Under the pieces are notes generated by a model. It was not told the origin of the DNA and ran no database searches. It was given only the letters and a program-made list of their open reading frames with translations. This document shows, in pieces, positions 24,122 to 32,614 of a stretch of 64,000 bases of DNA. A program made the translations under genes and the position numbers. Origin of the DNA: Acidimicrobiaceae bacterium (GTDB lineage Bacteria; Actinomycetota; Acidimicrobiia; Acidimicrobiales; UBA8190); the NCBI GenBank assembly GCA_003151475.1, contig PLXQ01000017.1, forward strand, positions 1 to 64,000. The letters are read 5' to 3'. The number at the start of each line of letters is the position of its first letter. Position 1 is the stretch's first letter.

Positions 24122-25072
24122 GTGGCCCGGATCCTCGTCACCCGAGTCATGCCCGAGGGGGGTCTCGATCCTCTGGTGACAGCGGGCCACGAGATCGTGC
24201 AGCGGGCCGGTGACACGCCCTACAACCACGCCGAGCTCGTCGCCGCCGTGGTCGACGTCGATGCCGTGGTCTGCCTGCTCACCGACCGGATCGACAGCGC
24301 GGTCCTCGCCTCGGGGGCCGAAGGGCGACTGCGGGTGGTGGCCAATGTCGCCGTCGGCTACGACAACATCGACATCGAGGCGGCACAGCATCTCGGCATC
24401 GCCGTCTGCAACACCCCCGGGGTCCTCGACGAGACGACGGCGGATCTCGCCTTCCTTCTCATTCTGAGCGCCAGCCGGCTCGGGTCCGAGGCCGAACGCG
24501 ACGTCCGGTCCGGGGCCTGGAAGGGATGGGGGGTGCGGCAGTACCTGGGGCGCGACGTCCACCATGCGGTGCTCGGCCTCGTCGGCTACGGCCGGATCGG
24601 CGCCGCCGTCGCCCGGCGGGCGGCCGGATTCGGGATGAAGGTTCTGCACCACGCCCGCCACGACACCGGCGTCCCCGGCTACACCGCCTCGCTCGATGCC
24701 CTACTCGAACAGGCCGACATCGTGAGCCTCCATGTCCCTCTGAACGAGGACAGCCGCCATCTGATCGGCGCCCGCCAACTCGAGCTCATGGGTCCCGACG
24801 CTGTGCTCGTGAACACGGCCCGCGGCCCGGTGGTGGACGAGGAGGCGCTGGCCCAAGCACTGCACGCCGGCACCATCTTCGCTGCCGGGCTCGACGTCTA
24901 CGAACGTGAGCCCGAGATCCACCCTCGGCTGCTTGACGCCCCCCACACTGTTCTCCTGCCCCATATCGGCAGCGCCACCCAGGCCACCCGGGCGCAGATG
25001 GCCCAGATGGCGTGCGAGGCAGTGTGCGCCGTACTCGACGGGAATCGGCCCCCCAATCTCGTGACTTCCTGA
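24122..25072 (+). CDS. D-2-hydroxyacid dehydrogenase (glyoxylate/hydroxypyruvate reductase-like)
   Basis: A 316-residue NAD(P)-dependent D-isomer-specific 2-hydroxyacid dehydrogenase. The nucleotide-binding motif is LGLVGYGRIGAAVARR (about 151-166) and the catalytic Arg lies in NTARGPVVDEEAL (about 227-239). The Glu lies in the YEREPEIHP segment (about 260) and the His in LLPHIGSAT (about 279). It resembles GyaR/glyoxylate reductases in length and in the VGYDNID segment. Glyoxylate as substrate would match the upstream ureidoglycolate-lyase-like gene, whose family releases glyoxylate, but that link is inference. GTG start at 24122. Confidence 0.9.
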   Translation: MARILVTRVMPEGGLDPLVTAGHEIVQRAGDTPYNHAELVAAVVDVDAVVCLLTDRIDSAVLASGAEGRLRVVANVAVGYDNIDIEAAQHLGIAVCNTPGVLDETTADLAFLLILSASRLGSEAERDVRSGAWKGWGVRQYLGRDVHHAVLGLVGYGRIGAAVARRAAGFGMKVLHHARHDTGVPGYTASLDALLEQADIVSLHVPLNEDSRHLIGARQLELMGPDAVLVNTARGPVVDEEALAQALHAGTIFAAGLDVYEREPEIHPRLLDAPHTVLLPHIGSATQATRAQMAQMACEAVCAVLDGNRPPNLVTS

Positions 25073-25144
25073 GCGCAGCCGTCGACGGCGCTTTCAGCCG
25101 CCGCATGCGTCGGCGTGCCCAATCGGAGCGCCCAATCGGAGGGC

Positions 25145-25807
25145 TCAGTCGGTGTGCTGGTGGATCTCCACCGGTGAGGGATCGAGGTCGAGCAACTCGA
25201 CCGTGGTGGCGCCGGCCTGGAGGTCGCGGAAGAGTCCTTCCTCCTTGTCGGCCCGGGCCCGCCCGGCGGCCAGGACGTCCTCCAGGGCGTCGCCGGGGAC
25301 GACAGTGACGCCGTCGGCATCGGCTACCACCCAGTCGCCGAAGTGGACCTCGACCCCGCCGACCGTGGCGCGATCCCCGATCGAACCTGGGGCCTGCTTG
25401 GCCGCCCCGCGCAGGGCCACGGTGGTGGAGAAGGCGGCGAAGCCGTGGGACTCGAGGGCAGCCACGTCGCGCACTCCCCCGTCGATGATGAGCCCGGCCA
25501 GTCTCCGGGCTTCGGCGCCCGTCGTGAGGACTTCGCCCCAGTAACCGAACTCCTCCTCGTCCCCCACGTCAACCACCAGAGCGGAGCCGGCGGGGGCGGT
25601 TGTCACCGCCACGTGGATGGCCAGGTTGTCCCCCGGCGTGCAGCGCACCGGATAGGCGGGAGCCGAGATCCGGGCTCCCTTCCAGACAGGCCGGAGGCGC
25701 GGCCGCATGGGCCGGCCGCCGCTCTCGCCCAGGGTGGCGGCACCGAGAACCAGAAGGGCGGCGGCCGAGGCGTGACGCGCGGAGTTGGAATAATCGTTCG
25801 GGTTCAT
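25145..25807 (-). CDS. RraA-family aldolase/decarboxylase-like protein
   Basis: A 220-residue protein of the RraA/4-hydroxy-4-methyl-2-oxoglutarate aldolase family. Conserved elements are the G-D-N-L-A-I-H segment (residues 59-65), GLIIDGGVRDVAAL (about 110) and the late FGDWVVADADGVTVVPGDAL (about 161-180). The arginine-aspartate pair of the metal site (G-G-V-R-D) is present, so it may act on oxaloacetate-type or hydroxymethyl-oxoglutarate substrates. A possible alternative is the RNase-E regulator role of E. coli RraA, less likely in actinobacteria. Its ATG overlaps the DUF4031 stop by 4 bp. Confidence 0.85.
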   Translation of the reverse strand: MNPNDYSNSARHASAAALLVLGAATLGESGGRPMRPRLRPVWKGARISAPAYPVRCTPGDNLAIHVAVTTAPAGSALVVDVGDEEEFGYWGEVLTTGAEARRLAGLIIDGGVRDVAALESHGFAAFSTTVALRGAAKQAPGSIGDRATVGGVEVHFGDWVVADADGVTVVPGDALEDVLAAGRARADKEEGLFRDLQAGATTVELLDLDPSPVEIHQHTD

Positions 25808-26088
25808 GGCGCGAGCGTAGAGCGCCGCAGTCGACGAGCCCGGGCCGCCTGGCGCCAGGTCACGGCCACCGCACCGCGGGCTATGGCCTCCTCGCGCAGG
25901 CGGTCGGTCACGTCGTAGTGGTCGCGGAGCCGATCATGGCTATGGCCCTGGAACCAGACCCGGCGCATACCGAGGGTCTCGGCGAAGGCATGGAGCTCTT
26001 CGGTGGTGTCGGCCGTCAGATGCGACCAGCGCGCCGTGACCGGGCCCACCGTGGCTGGCTGGCGCCAGTCGTCGACATAGACGGTCAC
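25804..26088 (-). CDS. DUF4031 domain protein
   Basis: A 94-residue protein that begins with MTVYVDDWRQPA and contains TEELHAFAETLGM and the helix DRLREEAIARGAVAV, matching the small DUF4031 family. Function is unknown; members occur widely in actinobacteria, often beside unrelated metabolic genes. It sits between an LLM oxidoreductase (12 bp upstream) and an RraA-like gene (4-bp overlap), so the three form one transcription unit. Confidence 0.85.
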   Translation of the reverse strand: MTVYVDDWRQPATVGPVTARWSHLTADTTEELHAFAETLGMRRVWFQGHSHDRLRDHYDVTDRLREEAIARGAVAVTWRQAARARRLRRSTLAP

Positions 26089-26100
26089 CGCCGTGTTCCC

Positions 26101-26991
26101 TCAGCCCCGGGCGGCGACACCGGCCGACACCTCGGCCATGGCGGCCAGCTGTTCCATGTAGTGCGCCCGCGAGCGGTGGCGGAATCGCAGGCTCAGCGCG
26201 GTGGCACCGAGTGCGGCGTAGGAGCGCACGGTGGTGGCCGCGGCGTCGGGGTCTCCAGCCGGATCGAGGGCCGGCTCGGGGGCGAGCACCACATCGAAAC
26301 GCTCGGCCCGTCCGGCCCGGGCCGCCGCCACCTCCTCATGGCCGAGCATGGCCGCCAACTCGTCGTGGCCGAGCCCGAAAGGGATCCAGCCGTCGCCGAG
26401 CTCGAGGGCCCGGCGCAGAGAGCGACGGGTGCGTCCCCCCACCCAGATCGCGAGGTGCCGCTCGAAGCCGCTCGGTTCGACGAAGAATCCCGAGTAGCGG
26501 TAGTGACTTCCGCTGTAGCTGGGCCGGCTCTGTCCGAATGAGGCCCGGATGGCCCGCAGGGCGTCGTCCGCCCTATCGCCGCGTCCGTCGAACTGCGCTC
26601 CCAGGAGTTCGAACTCGGCCTGGAGCGATCCCACCCCCGCCCCCAGGATGACGCGGCCGCCGCTGGCCATGTCGAGGGTCCCGTAGCGCTTCACGATCTC
26701 GAGAGGGTGGTGGTAACCGAGAACGAGGACGTGGGAGAGCAACCCGATGGTGGTGGTCGAGGCGCCCACGAAGCTCAACGTGACGAGGGGATCCCAGTAC
26801 CGTCCGCCGCGCACCGACGCCACCTCTTCGGGGATGGCGATGTGCTCGGGACACGAGACCCAGCCATAGCCCAGTCGTTCCGCCTCCTGGGCCAGGGCAA
26901 CCACGTCGGCCATGGTGCCGTCGCGCTCCCAGGCCGGGGCCTCGAAACGGGGATTCAAATTGACGATGGGGGTGACGATGCCGAGTTGCAC
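26101..26991 (-). CDS. LLM-class F420-dependent oxidoreductase
   Basis: A 296-residue TIM-barrel protein of the luciferase-like monooxygenase superfamily. Visible family elements are WVSCPEHIAIP near residue 50, the LDMASGGRVILGAGVG block near 105-120 and the late GGRTRRSLRRALELGDGW near 185-202. In actinobacteria this subgroup usually uses reduced coenzyme F420 instead of FMN; the substrate is unknown. GTG start at 26991 is preceded by an ideal AGGAGG. It heads the operon with DUF4031 and RraA-like genes, 43 bp downstream of the TauE-type transporter. Confidence 0.88.
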   Translation of the reverse strand: MQLGIVTPIVNLNPRFEAPAWERDGTMADVVALAQEAERLGYGWVSCPEHIAIPEEVASVRGGRYWDPLVTLSFVGASTTTIGLLSHVLVLGYHHPLEIVKRYGTLDMASGGRVILGAGVGSLQAEFELLGAQFDGRGDRADDALRAIRASFGQSRPSYSGSHYRYSGFFVEPSGFERHLAIWVGGRTRRSLRRALELGDGWIPFGLGHDELAAMLGHEEVAAARAGRAERFDVVLAPEPALDPAGDPDAAATTVRSYAALGATALSLRFRHRSRAHYMEQLAAMAEVSAGVAARG

Positions 26992-27034
26992 GGGCCTCCT
27001 CGAGGAAACGCTCGTCGAGCGTATGCGACCTTCC

Positions 27035-27784
27035 CTACGCCAGCAGCACCACGGCGGCGGTCACACCGACGATGATGATGAGGACACGCAACAGAGGTGC
27101 GGGGAAGCGACGGCCGAGCACACCGCCGACCTGTCCCCCGACGATCGACCCGACGGCGATCAGGCCGGCTGCCTCCCAGGCGATGTGGGTCACGCTGATG
27201 AACACCAGCGCGGATACGCCGTTGGCGCACAGGGCCAGGACGTTCTTGGCCGCATTCAGCCGCTGCAGTTGATCGTCCAGGAAGATCCCGAGAAGCGACA
27301 TGAGGATCACGCCTTGGGCGGCGCCGAAGTAACCGCCGTAGACACCGGTGACGAAGATGCAGGCGAACAGCGGCACCCCGCCGTGAAGCACTGGCTTCTC
27401 GCGCTCGGCCAGTCGACGCGACAGCCGGGGCTGCAGCGCCACCAAGACGCAGGCCACGAGGATGAGCACGGGCACGACATGACGAAAGACGCTCCCGGGC
27501 AGCGCCAGCAACAAGATGGCGCCGGTGATGCCACCGGCGATCGACGCCGTGCCGAGGACGAGCAACCGCGGCCGCTGGCCCTCGAGCTCGTGGCGGTAGG
27601 CGATGGCCCCGCTCAACGACCCGGGCGCCAGGCCCACCGTGTTGCTCACGTTGGCAACGATGGGGCTGAAGCCAAAGGCAAGCAGAGTGGGGAAAGTGAT
27701 CAGTGAGCCTGACCCCACGATGGTGTTGATGGTCCCCGCCACGAGCCCGACACCCACAATGGCCAGGGCTTCGAGGACGGACAT
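27035..27784 (-). CDS. TauE/SafE-family membrane exporter
   Basis: A 249-residue polytopic membrane protein with about seven or eight hydrophobic helices. Near the start it has the family motif GTINTIVGSGSLITFP (residues 17-32), and a second inverted half has FVTGVYGGYFGAAQGVIL. TauE/SafE proteins move sulfite, sulfoacetate, taurine-derived or other organic anions across the inner membrane; the substrate here is not known. It lies upstream of the LLM-DUF4031-RraA set on the same strand and could be cotranscribed with it. Confidence 0.9.
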   Translation of the reverse strand: MSVLEALAIVGVGLVAGTINTIVGSGSLITFPTLLAFGFSPIVANVSNTVGLAPGSLSGAIAYRHELEGQRPRLLVLGTASIAGGITGAILLLALPGSVFRHVVPVLILVACVLVALQPRLSRRLAEREKPVLHGGVPLFACIFVTGVYGGYFGAAQGVILMSLLGIFLDDQLQRLNAAKNVLALCANGVSALVFISVTHIAWEAAGLIAVGSIVGGQVGGVLGRRFPAPLLRVLIIIVGVTAAVVLLA

Positions 27785-27934
27785 GGGCAGGGTCTACCGG
27801 AGTGGCGCGCAGGGCTCAAGACTGGGCTCGGCCGGGGGCCCGACTTGGGCCCGGCGCAGGCGGTATCCGACCGGCTCGGACTACTATTAATGGGAACCTG
27901 GGGCCGGGGGCAGGCCAGGTGTAGGGGGGCTGGC

Positions 27935-28930
27935 GTGCTGGGTGGACTGCGGCGTGGGACTGTGCCGCGACGGACAAGGTGGGGCCGTGGGCTGTCAGTG
28001 GCGACTGTCGGGTTCGTCGCCGCCGGTGCCCTGGTGGTCGTCGGAGCCACCCCGGCCGTGGCTCGTAAGACGTCATCGCCCAGCCACCACCAGCGGGCGT
28101 TCACCCAGCCGGCCGAGAATACGACGGTGAACTCCGTCTGCCAGCCCAAACCGAACAAGCCCTGTCCCCACACCAATAACGTGTGGTCGGGCTACGTCTT
28201 GAGCCCCGAGTCGGGTCATCAATTCACCACGGTGAGCGCGTCGTGGGTCCAGACGGCGGTGACATGCCCGAAGTCGAACGCGTGGGCGCTGTTCTGGACC
28301 GGGATCGACGGATGGAGCCAGATCGGCAATGCCACCGTCGAGCAGGGCGGGAGCTCGGCACAGTGCACGGGCACCGGCCCGCCGGACTACGAAGCGTGGT
28401 GGGAGATGTACCCCACCAATGACGTGCAGACTGTGTTTCCCATCTCCGTCCGTGACCACATCAATGCGCAAGTCGTGTTCTCATCGGTCGACGACAGTTA
28501 CACGGTGACTGTCTCCGATGTCACGAGTGGCCACTCATTCTTCGTCGTCTGTTCCGTGCCCGACAACTCGTACACGATCACCGTCGACGGCGTCACCACC
28601 GGACCGACGTCCTTCGCCGCCACCACCTCCAGTGCCGTGCTCTGCCCCGTCAGCAGCCCGTGTATGAACGGCTCGGCCGAGTGGGTGGTCGAGGCACCCG
28701 GCGGTAACAACGGATCGCTCTACCCCCTGGCCCATTTCCGTCCGCTCGTATTCAAGTCGGCCTTCGCGGCGGACAACGCCGGAGACAGTGGGCCCATCAC
28801 CACGAACGGCTGGCTCTTCTCGGCCATCGACCTGGCCACGGTCTCGGGGATCGAGGAAGCGAACGTGATGCCGCTCATGAAACAGGGCACCTCGTTCCGG
28901 GTGGTGTGGAGTCGCGGCCAGGGTCAGTAG
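27935..28930 (+). CDS. Secreted G1-family (eqolisin) glutamic peptidase
   Basis: A 331-residue exported acid protease. GTG 27935 has AGGGGGG upstream. Residues 1-44 are a signal peptide ending in P-A-V-A. The mature protein begins after a Ser/His/Gln-rich pro-segment; NNVWSGYVLSP (81-91) matches the G1 N-W-A-G-Y start and WALFWTGIDGW (117-127) the core. Catalytic residues are Q137 (ATVEQGGS) and E249 (GSAEWVVE). G1 peptidases hydrolyse proteins at low pH with a Gln-Glu dyad. A duplicated-looking DDSYTVTV/DNSYTITV insertion lies at about 187-218. Promoter region holds a TACTATTAATG AT-rich patch. Confidence 0.85.
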   Translation: MLGGLRRGTVPRRTRWGRGLSVATVGFVAAGALVVVGATPAVARKTSSPSHHQRAFTQPAENTTVNSVCQPKPNKPCPHTNNVWSGYVLSPESGHQFTTVSASWVQTAVTCPKSNAWALFWTGIDGWSQIGNATVEQGGSSAQCTGTGPPDYEAWWEMYPTNDVQTVFPISVRDHINAQVVFSSVDDSYTVTVSDVTSGHSFFVVCSVPDNSYTITVDGVTTGPTSFAATTSSAVLCPVSSPCMNGSAEWVVEAPGGNNGSLYPLAHFRPLVFKSAFAADNAGDSGPITTNGWLFSAIDLATVSGIEEANVMPLMKQGTSFRVVWSRGQGQ

Positions 28931-28951
28931 GCCCCACTGTCTCTTCGCGGT

Positions 28952-28975
28952 GCCGGTAACCGGCGCTGTCAGCGC
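28952..28975. terminator. Paired inverted repeats between convergent genes, possible bidirectional terminator
   Basis: Two perfect short inverted repeats sit side by side: GCCGGT-A-ACCGGC (28952-28964) and GCGCTG-T-CAGCGC (28963-28975). They occupy the 38-bp gap between the peptidase gene and the enoyl-CoA hydratase gene and run over the latter's stop. No T tract follows, so termination would be non-canonical. Confidence 0.45.
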
Positions 28976-29754
28976 GGCGCCGTCCGCCAGCTGCCGCCGG
29001 CGTAGTTGTTCAATCCGGCGGCGATGTCTCCGTCTCTGAGGGTGGACATGCCGTGGTCGTATTCGATGGCCAACGCGTCGGTGAGCGACAGGGGCCATTG
29101 CTGATACGACGACAGACGGTCGCTGCGCAGTGCCTCCTGCGGGAGAGACGCCATCTGCCGGGCCAGAGCCTGGGCTTCACCGAGCGCCTTCCCGCGGGGT
29201 ACGAGCCGATTGGCCATGCCCATGCGTAGGGCTTCGTCGCCCGAGACGCCCCGGCCGGTGAGGATGAGATCGAGGGCGTGGCTGTGGCCGAGGAGCCGAC
29301 TGAGACGCACCGTCCCCCCGTCCATGAGGGGGATCCCCCAGCGCCGGCAGTAGACACCGAAGACGGCGTCGACTGCCGCCACCCGCAGGTCGCACCAGAC
29401 GGCGAGCTCGAGGCCCCCGGCCACGGCGTGGCCTTCGACGGCGGCGATCACCGGCTTGGACAGAAGCATCCGGGTGGGACCGACCGGGCCGTCACCGTCG
29501 GGCTCCACTCGATTCACCCGTTCCCACCCGGGCTCGCGCATGGCCTTCAAGTCGGCACCGGCGCAGAAAGTCTCCCCCGCACCGGCGAGAACGGCCACCG
29601 ACGCACCCTCATCGGCGTCGAACTGCCGAAAGGCGTCGGCCAGCGCCGCCGCCGTGGGTCGGTCGATGGCATTGGCCACGTCGGGGCGGTCGATGGTGAT
29701 GGTGGTGACCGGGCCGTCTAACTCGACGTGCACGGTGGGCATGCTCGACATCAC
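28969..29754 (-). CDS. Enoyl-CoA hydratase/isomerase family protein
   Basis: A 261-residue crotonase-fold protein. The first oxyanion-hole region is AGAGETFCAGADLKAM (about 58-73) and the second is AAVEGHAVAGGLELAVWCDL (about 103-122). The usual second catalytic acid position falls in CRRWGIPLMDGGTVRL (about 135-150), where the glutamate typical of hydratases is not obvious, so it may be an isomerase, hydrolase or other crotonase variant. Its ATG overlaps the phytanoyl-CoA dioxygenase-like stop by 4 bp, which suggests acyl-CoA side-chain breakdown under the divergent PadR regulator. Confidence 0.9.
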   Translation of the reverse strand: MMSSMPTVHVELDGPVTTITIDRPDVANAIDRPTAAALADAFRQFDADEGASVAVLAGAGETFCAGADLKAMREPGWERVNRVEPDGDGPVGPTRMLLSKPVIAAVEGHAVAGGLELAVWCDLRVAAVDAVFGVYCRRWGIPLMDGGTVRLSRLLGHSHALDLILTGRGVSGDEALRMGMANRLVPRGKALGEAQALARQMASLPQEALRSDRLSSYQQWPLSLTDALAIEYDHGMSTLRDGDIAAGLNNYAGGSWRTAPR

Positions 29755-30521
29755 GACAAGACCGGAACGTCGACCTCTTCGATCAGCTTGCGGGGGTGCC
29801 GTCCGTCGACGTAGCCGATGAACGGCGGATGGATGTTGTAGCCGAGAAGCTCCTGCAGTCGTTCGGGCAGGGCGGCGGCGACGGCAGGCGGGACCACGAG
29901 GACGTGGTTCTCGACGGGCCGCAACCAGCCCACCGCGTAGTGCAGCACGACGCCGAGTCGGTTGGCCTCGCTGTTGTTTGCCCCTCCCCCGTGCCAGACA
30001 CTGCCCGGGTAGATGAGTGCCGTCCCGGCCGGGATCTCGACCGTGGTGGTGGGGGTATCGGGGCCGGGGCGCTCATCGGTCCACCGGTGGCTCCCGGGCA
30101 CGATCCGGGTGGCGCCGTTGGTGGCGGTGAAGTCCTGCAGCGGCCACATGACGTTGACCACCACCTCGGCGTGCGGACGGGGCAACGGGTAGATGGCGTC
30201 ATCGGGGTGAAGCGGTTGCGCGCTTTCGCCCGGGCCGATCGAGATTCCGGTCGGCGCGCTCAGCTGGTACTGACCAAGAACCCGGTCGAGCACCCCGAGC
30301 ACGACATCATGGATGGCCAGGGCGTCGAGCGACCGGGTCTTGCCGAAGAGGCCGTAGACCCGACGGGTGCGGTAGCCCTCGAAGTCGCCCCGCCCGACCG
30401 GTGTCTGCTCCACGATGGCTTCAAGTTCGGTCCGGGCCCAGGCCACCTGCTCGGCACTGATGGCGCCGGGGATGGTGGCGTAGCCGTTCTTCGCCAGGGC
30501 GGTCACGATGTCCTCGACCAT
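29751..30521 (-). CDS. Phytanoyl-CoA dioxygenase (PhyH) family protein
   Basis: A 256-residue Fe(II)/2-oxoglutarate oxygenase. The iron ligands fit HPDD (His-x-Asp motif, about residue 105) and the distal histidine in SVWHGGGANNSE (about 175). The 2-oxoglutarate arginine is probably in ANRLGVVLHY (about 188). PhyH proteins hydroxylate acyl-CoAs or other small hydrophobic substrates. It leads a two-gene operon with the enoyl-CoA hydratase. Divergent from it, 111 bp away, is a PadR regulator with a clear operator, so expression is probably ligand-controlled. Confidence 0.88.
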   Translation of the reverse strand: MVEDIVTALAKNGYATIPGAISAEQVAWARTELEAIVEQTPVGRGDFEGYRTRRVYGLFGKTRSLDALAIHDVVLGVLDRVLGQYQLSAPTGISIGPGESAQPLHPDDAIYPLPRPHAEVVVNVMWPLQDFTATNGATRIVPGSHRWTDERPGPDTPTTTVEIPAGTALIYPGSVWHGGGANNSEANRLGVVLHYAVGWLRPVENHVLVVPPAVAAALPERLQELLGYNIHPPFIGYVDGRHPRKLIEEVDVPVLS

Positions 30522-30592
30522 CGCTTGTCCTTCTCGTCGTGGTGCCCGCCGGCTCAGAGCCGCCAGTGGGCTTCCCCGGATTGCCCGTGCGG

Positions 30593-30611
30593 GGTTACCA
30601 TGACAGTAACC
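30593..30611. promoter_or_regulatory. Inverted repeat upstream of padR, probable PadR operator
   Basis: GGTTAC-N7-GTAACC with 6-bp perfect arms lies between the divergent PhyH operon and the padR-like gene, 22 bp before the chosen padR start. Its spacing suits a dimeric winged-helix repressor controlling both directions. Confidence 0.6.
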
Positions 30612-30632
30612 TTCCAGAAGGGAATGTCAAGG

Positions 30633-31160
30633 GTGAGCGAACTCAACGCCACGCAAGGTTCTCTTCTCGGGTTTCTCCACGGGGGACCCAAAACGGGATG
30701 GGAACTCCTCCAGGAGGTCGAAAGCGGTCTTTCGCGCTTCTGGAATGTCACCTCCAGCCACGTCTACCGGGAGCTGCGCACCCTCGAGGACCGCGGGCTC
30801 GTCACGGCCGGCGACCGCGGCATCCGGGCCCGGGTGCCCTTCGCCATCACGGCGTCGGGGCGCCAGGCATTTCGCGCCTGGATCACCGTGGCCCCCGGAG
30901 ACGAACAGATCCGCTTCCCGCTTCTCGTGACACTGTGGTTCGGCCGGTTCCTCGAACCCGAGGTCCTCGACGGGTTCCTGGCCGAGGCGCGCTCCGAGCA
31001 CATGCGCCGCCTCGCCCTCTACCGATCGGTACGCCAGTCACCAGAAGATGATCCGCATCGCGACGCCGTCATCGGTTTCGGCATCGCCTACGAAAAGGCG
31101 ATTGTCGAATGGCTCGGGTCGATGGACCGCAAACAGGACCAGGAACCGGCGGAGACCTGA
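30633..31160 (+). CDS. PadR-family transcriptional regulator
   Basis: A 175-residue PadR/Vir protein. The winged helix occupies residues 1-85 (TQGSLLGFLHGGPKTGWELL, then SSHVYRELRTLEDRGLV). The C-terminal helical part is the Vir-type dimerisation domain (FLEPEVLDGFLAEARSEHM). I chose GTG 30633 because AGAAGGGA lies about 9 bp upstream and the family consensus begins there; ATG 30624 and ATG 30600 are in frame, but the latter sits inside the inverted repeat at 30593-30611. It most likely represses itself and the divergent PhyH/enoyl-CoA hydratase pair. Confidence 0.85.
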   Translation: MSELNATQGSLLGFLHGGPKTGWELLQEVESGLSRFWNVTSSHVYRELRTLEDRGLVTAGDRGIRARVPFAITASGRQAFRAWITVAPGDEQIRFPLLVTLWFGRFLEPEVLDGFLAEARSEHMRRLALYRSVRQSPEDDPHRDAVIGFGIAYEKAIVEWLGSMDRKQDQEPAET

Positions 31161-31216
31161 CGCCGGGCCCTCGTGCCGTCGGCCTCAGAAAATCATGGTC
31201 CGGCAGGGGGGCGCCG

Positions 31217-31921
31217 TTAGGTGTGCGTGAGCCGCCCGACGACGCGGGTGGTGAGGTGGGCCTCTTCGGTGCCGGAGAAGGCTGCCCCCGTGCTCTCGAA
31301 GAGAAATACTGCCGCCACCCGACCCTTGTGCACGGCGATCAGATCGAAGTACGCATTGATCTGATCGGCGGCGTCGGTGAGGGGAAGCAGTACCCGGTAG
31401 CCCAACCGCTGATCGCCGACGGGGGGCACGGGCACGGTTGACGTTCTCGTAGTACCGAGGGTGATCCCGCTCAAGGACGAGTCGCTCGATTGCTTGATTC
31501 CGAGAGCAAAAACGGCGGCAAACGCCTTGGCCAGGCACGAAGGAAGCTGGGGATTCTGGAGAACGGCGAAGTCGCTCACGACCTGGGCTCGGCTGACCTC
31601 ATAGGTGAGTTCGCTCTCGACCACGCCGTGGTCCACATTCGAGAACTCCGGAGCCGACACCTTGGCGCGGTCGTGCTTTATCAGCGGCAAGCTCGTGTTC
31701 AGACATGCCACCAGTTCCTTGTCGATTCCTGGCGTCTTCGGCCCGTTCGGCCGGCGAATCGCCGACCAGCCGGCGGGAAGGTCGGTCAGCCTCAGCAACG
31801 CTGTCCGACCCAGTGCCTTGTCGCCCGACACATTCTGTGCGGTCCCGGGCGATGTACCGGCGCACGCCGTAACGCACACGACCATGCGACAGTGGCCCAG
31901 AACCCCCGCCGTTCTGTTCAT
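31217..31921 (-). CDS. Putative lipoprotein, unknown function
   Basis: A 234-residue exported protein starting at ATG 31921. The short signal ends in C-V-T-A-C, a lipobox-like sequence, so it is likely a lipoprotein. The mature part has the segment LTDLPAGWS (about residue 46), seen in several actinobacterial sensor-like lipoproteins, two cysteines probably forming a disulphide (LVACLNTS and PSCLAKAF), and a C-terminal domain with GYRVLLPLTDAADQINAYFD. No catalytic motif is visible. In-frame starts upstream would add a non-signal-like extension. Confidence 0.7.
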   Translation of the reverse strand: MNRTAGVLGHCRMVVCVTACAGTSPGTAQNVSGDKALGRTALLRLTDLPAGWSAIRRPNGPKTPGIDKELVACLNTSLPLIKHDRAKVSAPEFSNVDHGVVESELTYEVSRAQVVSDFAVLQNPQLPSCLAKAFAAVFALGIKQSSDSSLSGITLGTTRTSTVPVPPVGDQRLGYRVLLPLTDAADQINAYFDLIAVHKGRVAAVFLFESTGAAFSGTEEAHLTTRVVGRLTHT

Positions 31922-32072
31922 GCACACGGCATCGTCGGCGCCGACGAACGAAGATCCGAACGACATTTCTCATGCCTGGGCGCCGGGCATGGTCCAATGA
32001 CGAGTACGACGCACATAAGGCTCACCGCGAGCGATTGCGCCCCCGTGTACGGGGGAGGATTGGGGGTTCCCT

Positions 32073-32483
32073 ATGGGAACCCGTTTGGCCAGGTCGTCTA
32101 TTGTCGATGTTTCCGCCCCGTCGAGCTCTTCCGGGGTTTCGACGGATAAGGACCGGGTTTCCTATGCGGAAACGGTGCCGACAGACGCCACTGCTATCCC
32201 CTCGACGCGCACAGCTCGGACCTGGATGCGGGTCCTCCCCGCCCTGATCCTGCTGGCCGTGACGCTCGTCTTCGTATTTCAGAATCTCCGGTCAGCGAAG
32301 GTGAGCTTCTTCACCGTATCGGGCCGGCTGCCTTTGGCTGTTGCCCTGCTGGCCGCCGCCGCGCTCGGTGCCCTGATTGTGCTGGCCGTGGGATCGCTCC
32401 GCATTCTCCAGCTCCGCAAGTTGATCCACCGCCGCACTGACACCCGGCACGGTGACCGGCCGAGACGCGCCGGAGCTTCATGA
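32073..32483 (+). CDS. LapA-domain (DUF1049) membrane protein
   Basis: A 136-residue protein with a disordered Ser/Thr-rich N-terminal half and two transmembrane helices. The first (VLPALILLAVTLVFVFQN) and the second (RLPLAVALLAAAALGALIVL) are separated by the LapA-type turn N-L-R-S-A-K-V-S-F-F. A C-terminal basic tail follows. LapA-domain proteins help assemble envelope components in Gram-negatives; in actinobacteria the role is unknown. The gene is monocistronic or leads into the frameshifted membrane gene 130 bp downstream. Confidence 0.82.
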   Translation: MGTRLARSSIVDVSAPSSSSGVSTDKDRVSYAETVPTDATAIPSTRTARTWMRVLPALILLAVTLVFVFQNLRSAKVSFFTVSGRLPLAVALLAAAALGALIVLAVGSLRILQLRKLIHRRTDTRHGDRPRRAGAS

Positions 32484-32614
32484 TTTGAGACCGGTGCCGA
32501 CAACACCCCCGTTCATGAGAGCGGGCCGGCGATGATCCGCGTCGTTTCACCACACCGCAGGGGGGCGGAGTCAGCGCATCTTGCGCGGACCGGACACACG
32601 AGAAGGAAGGGACA

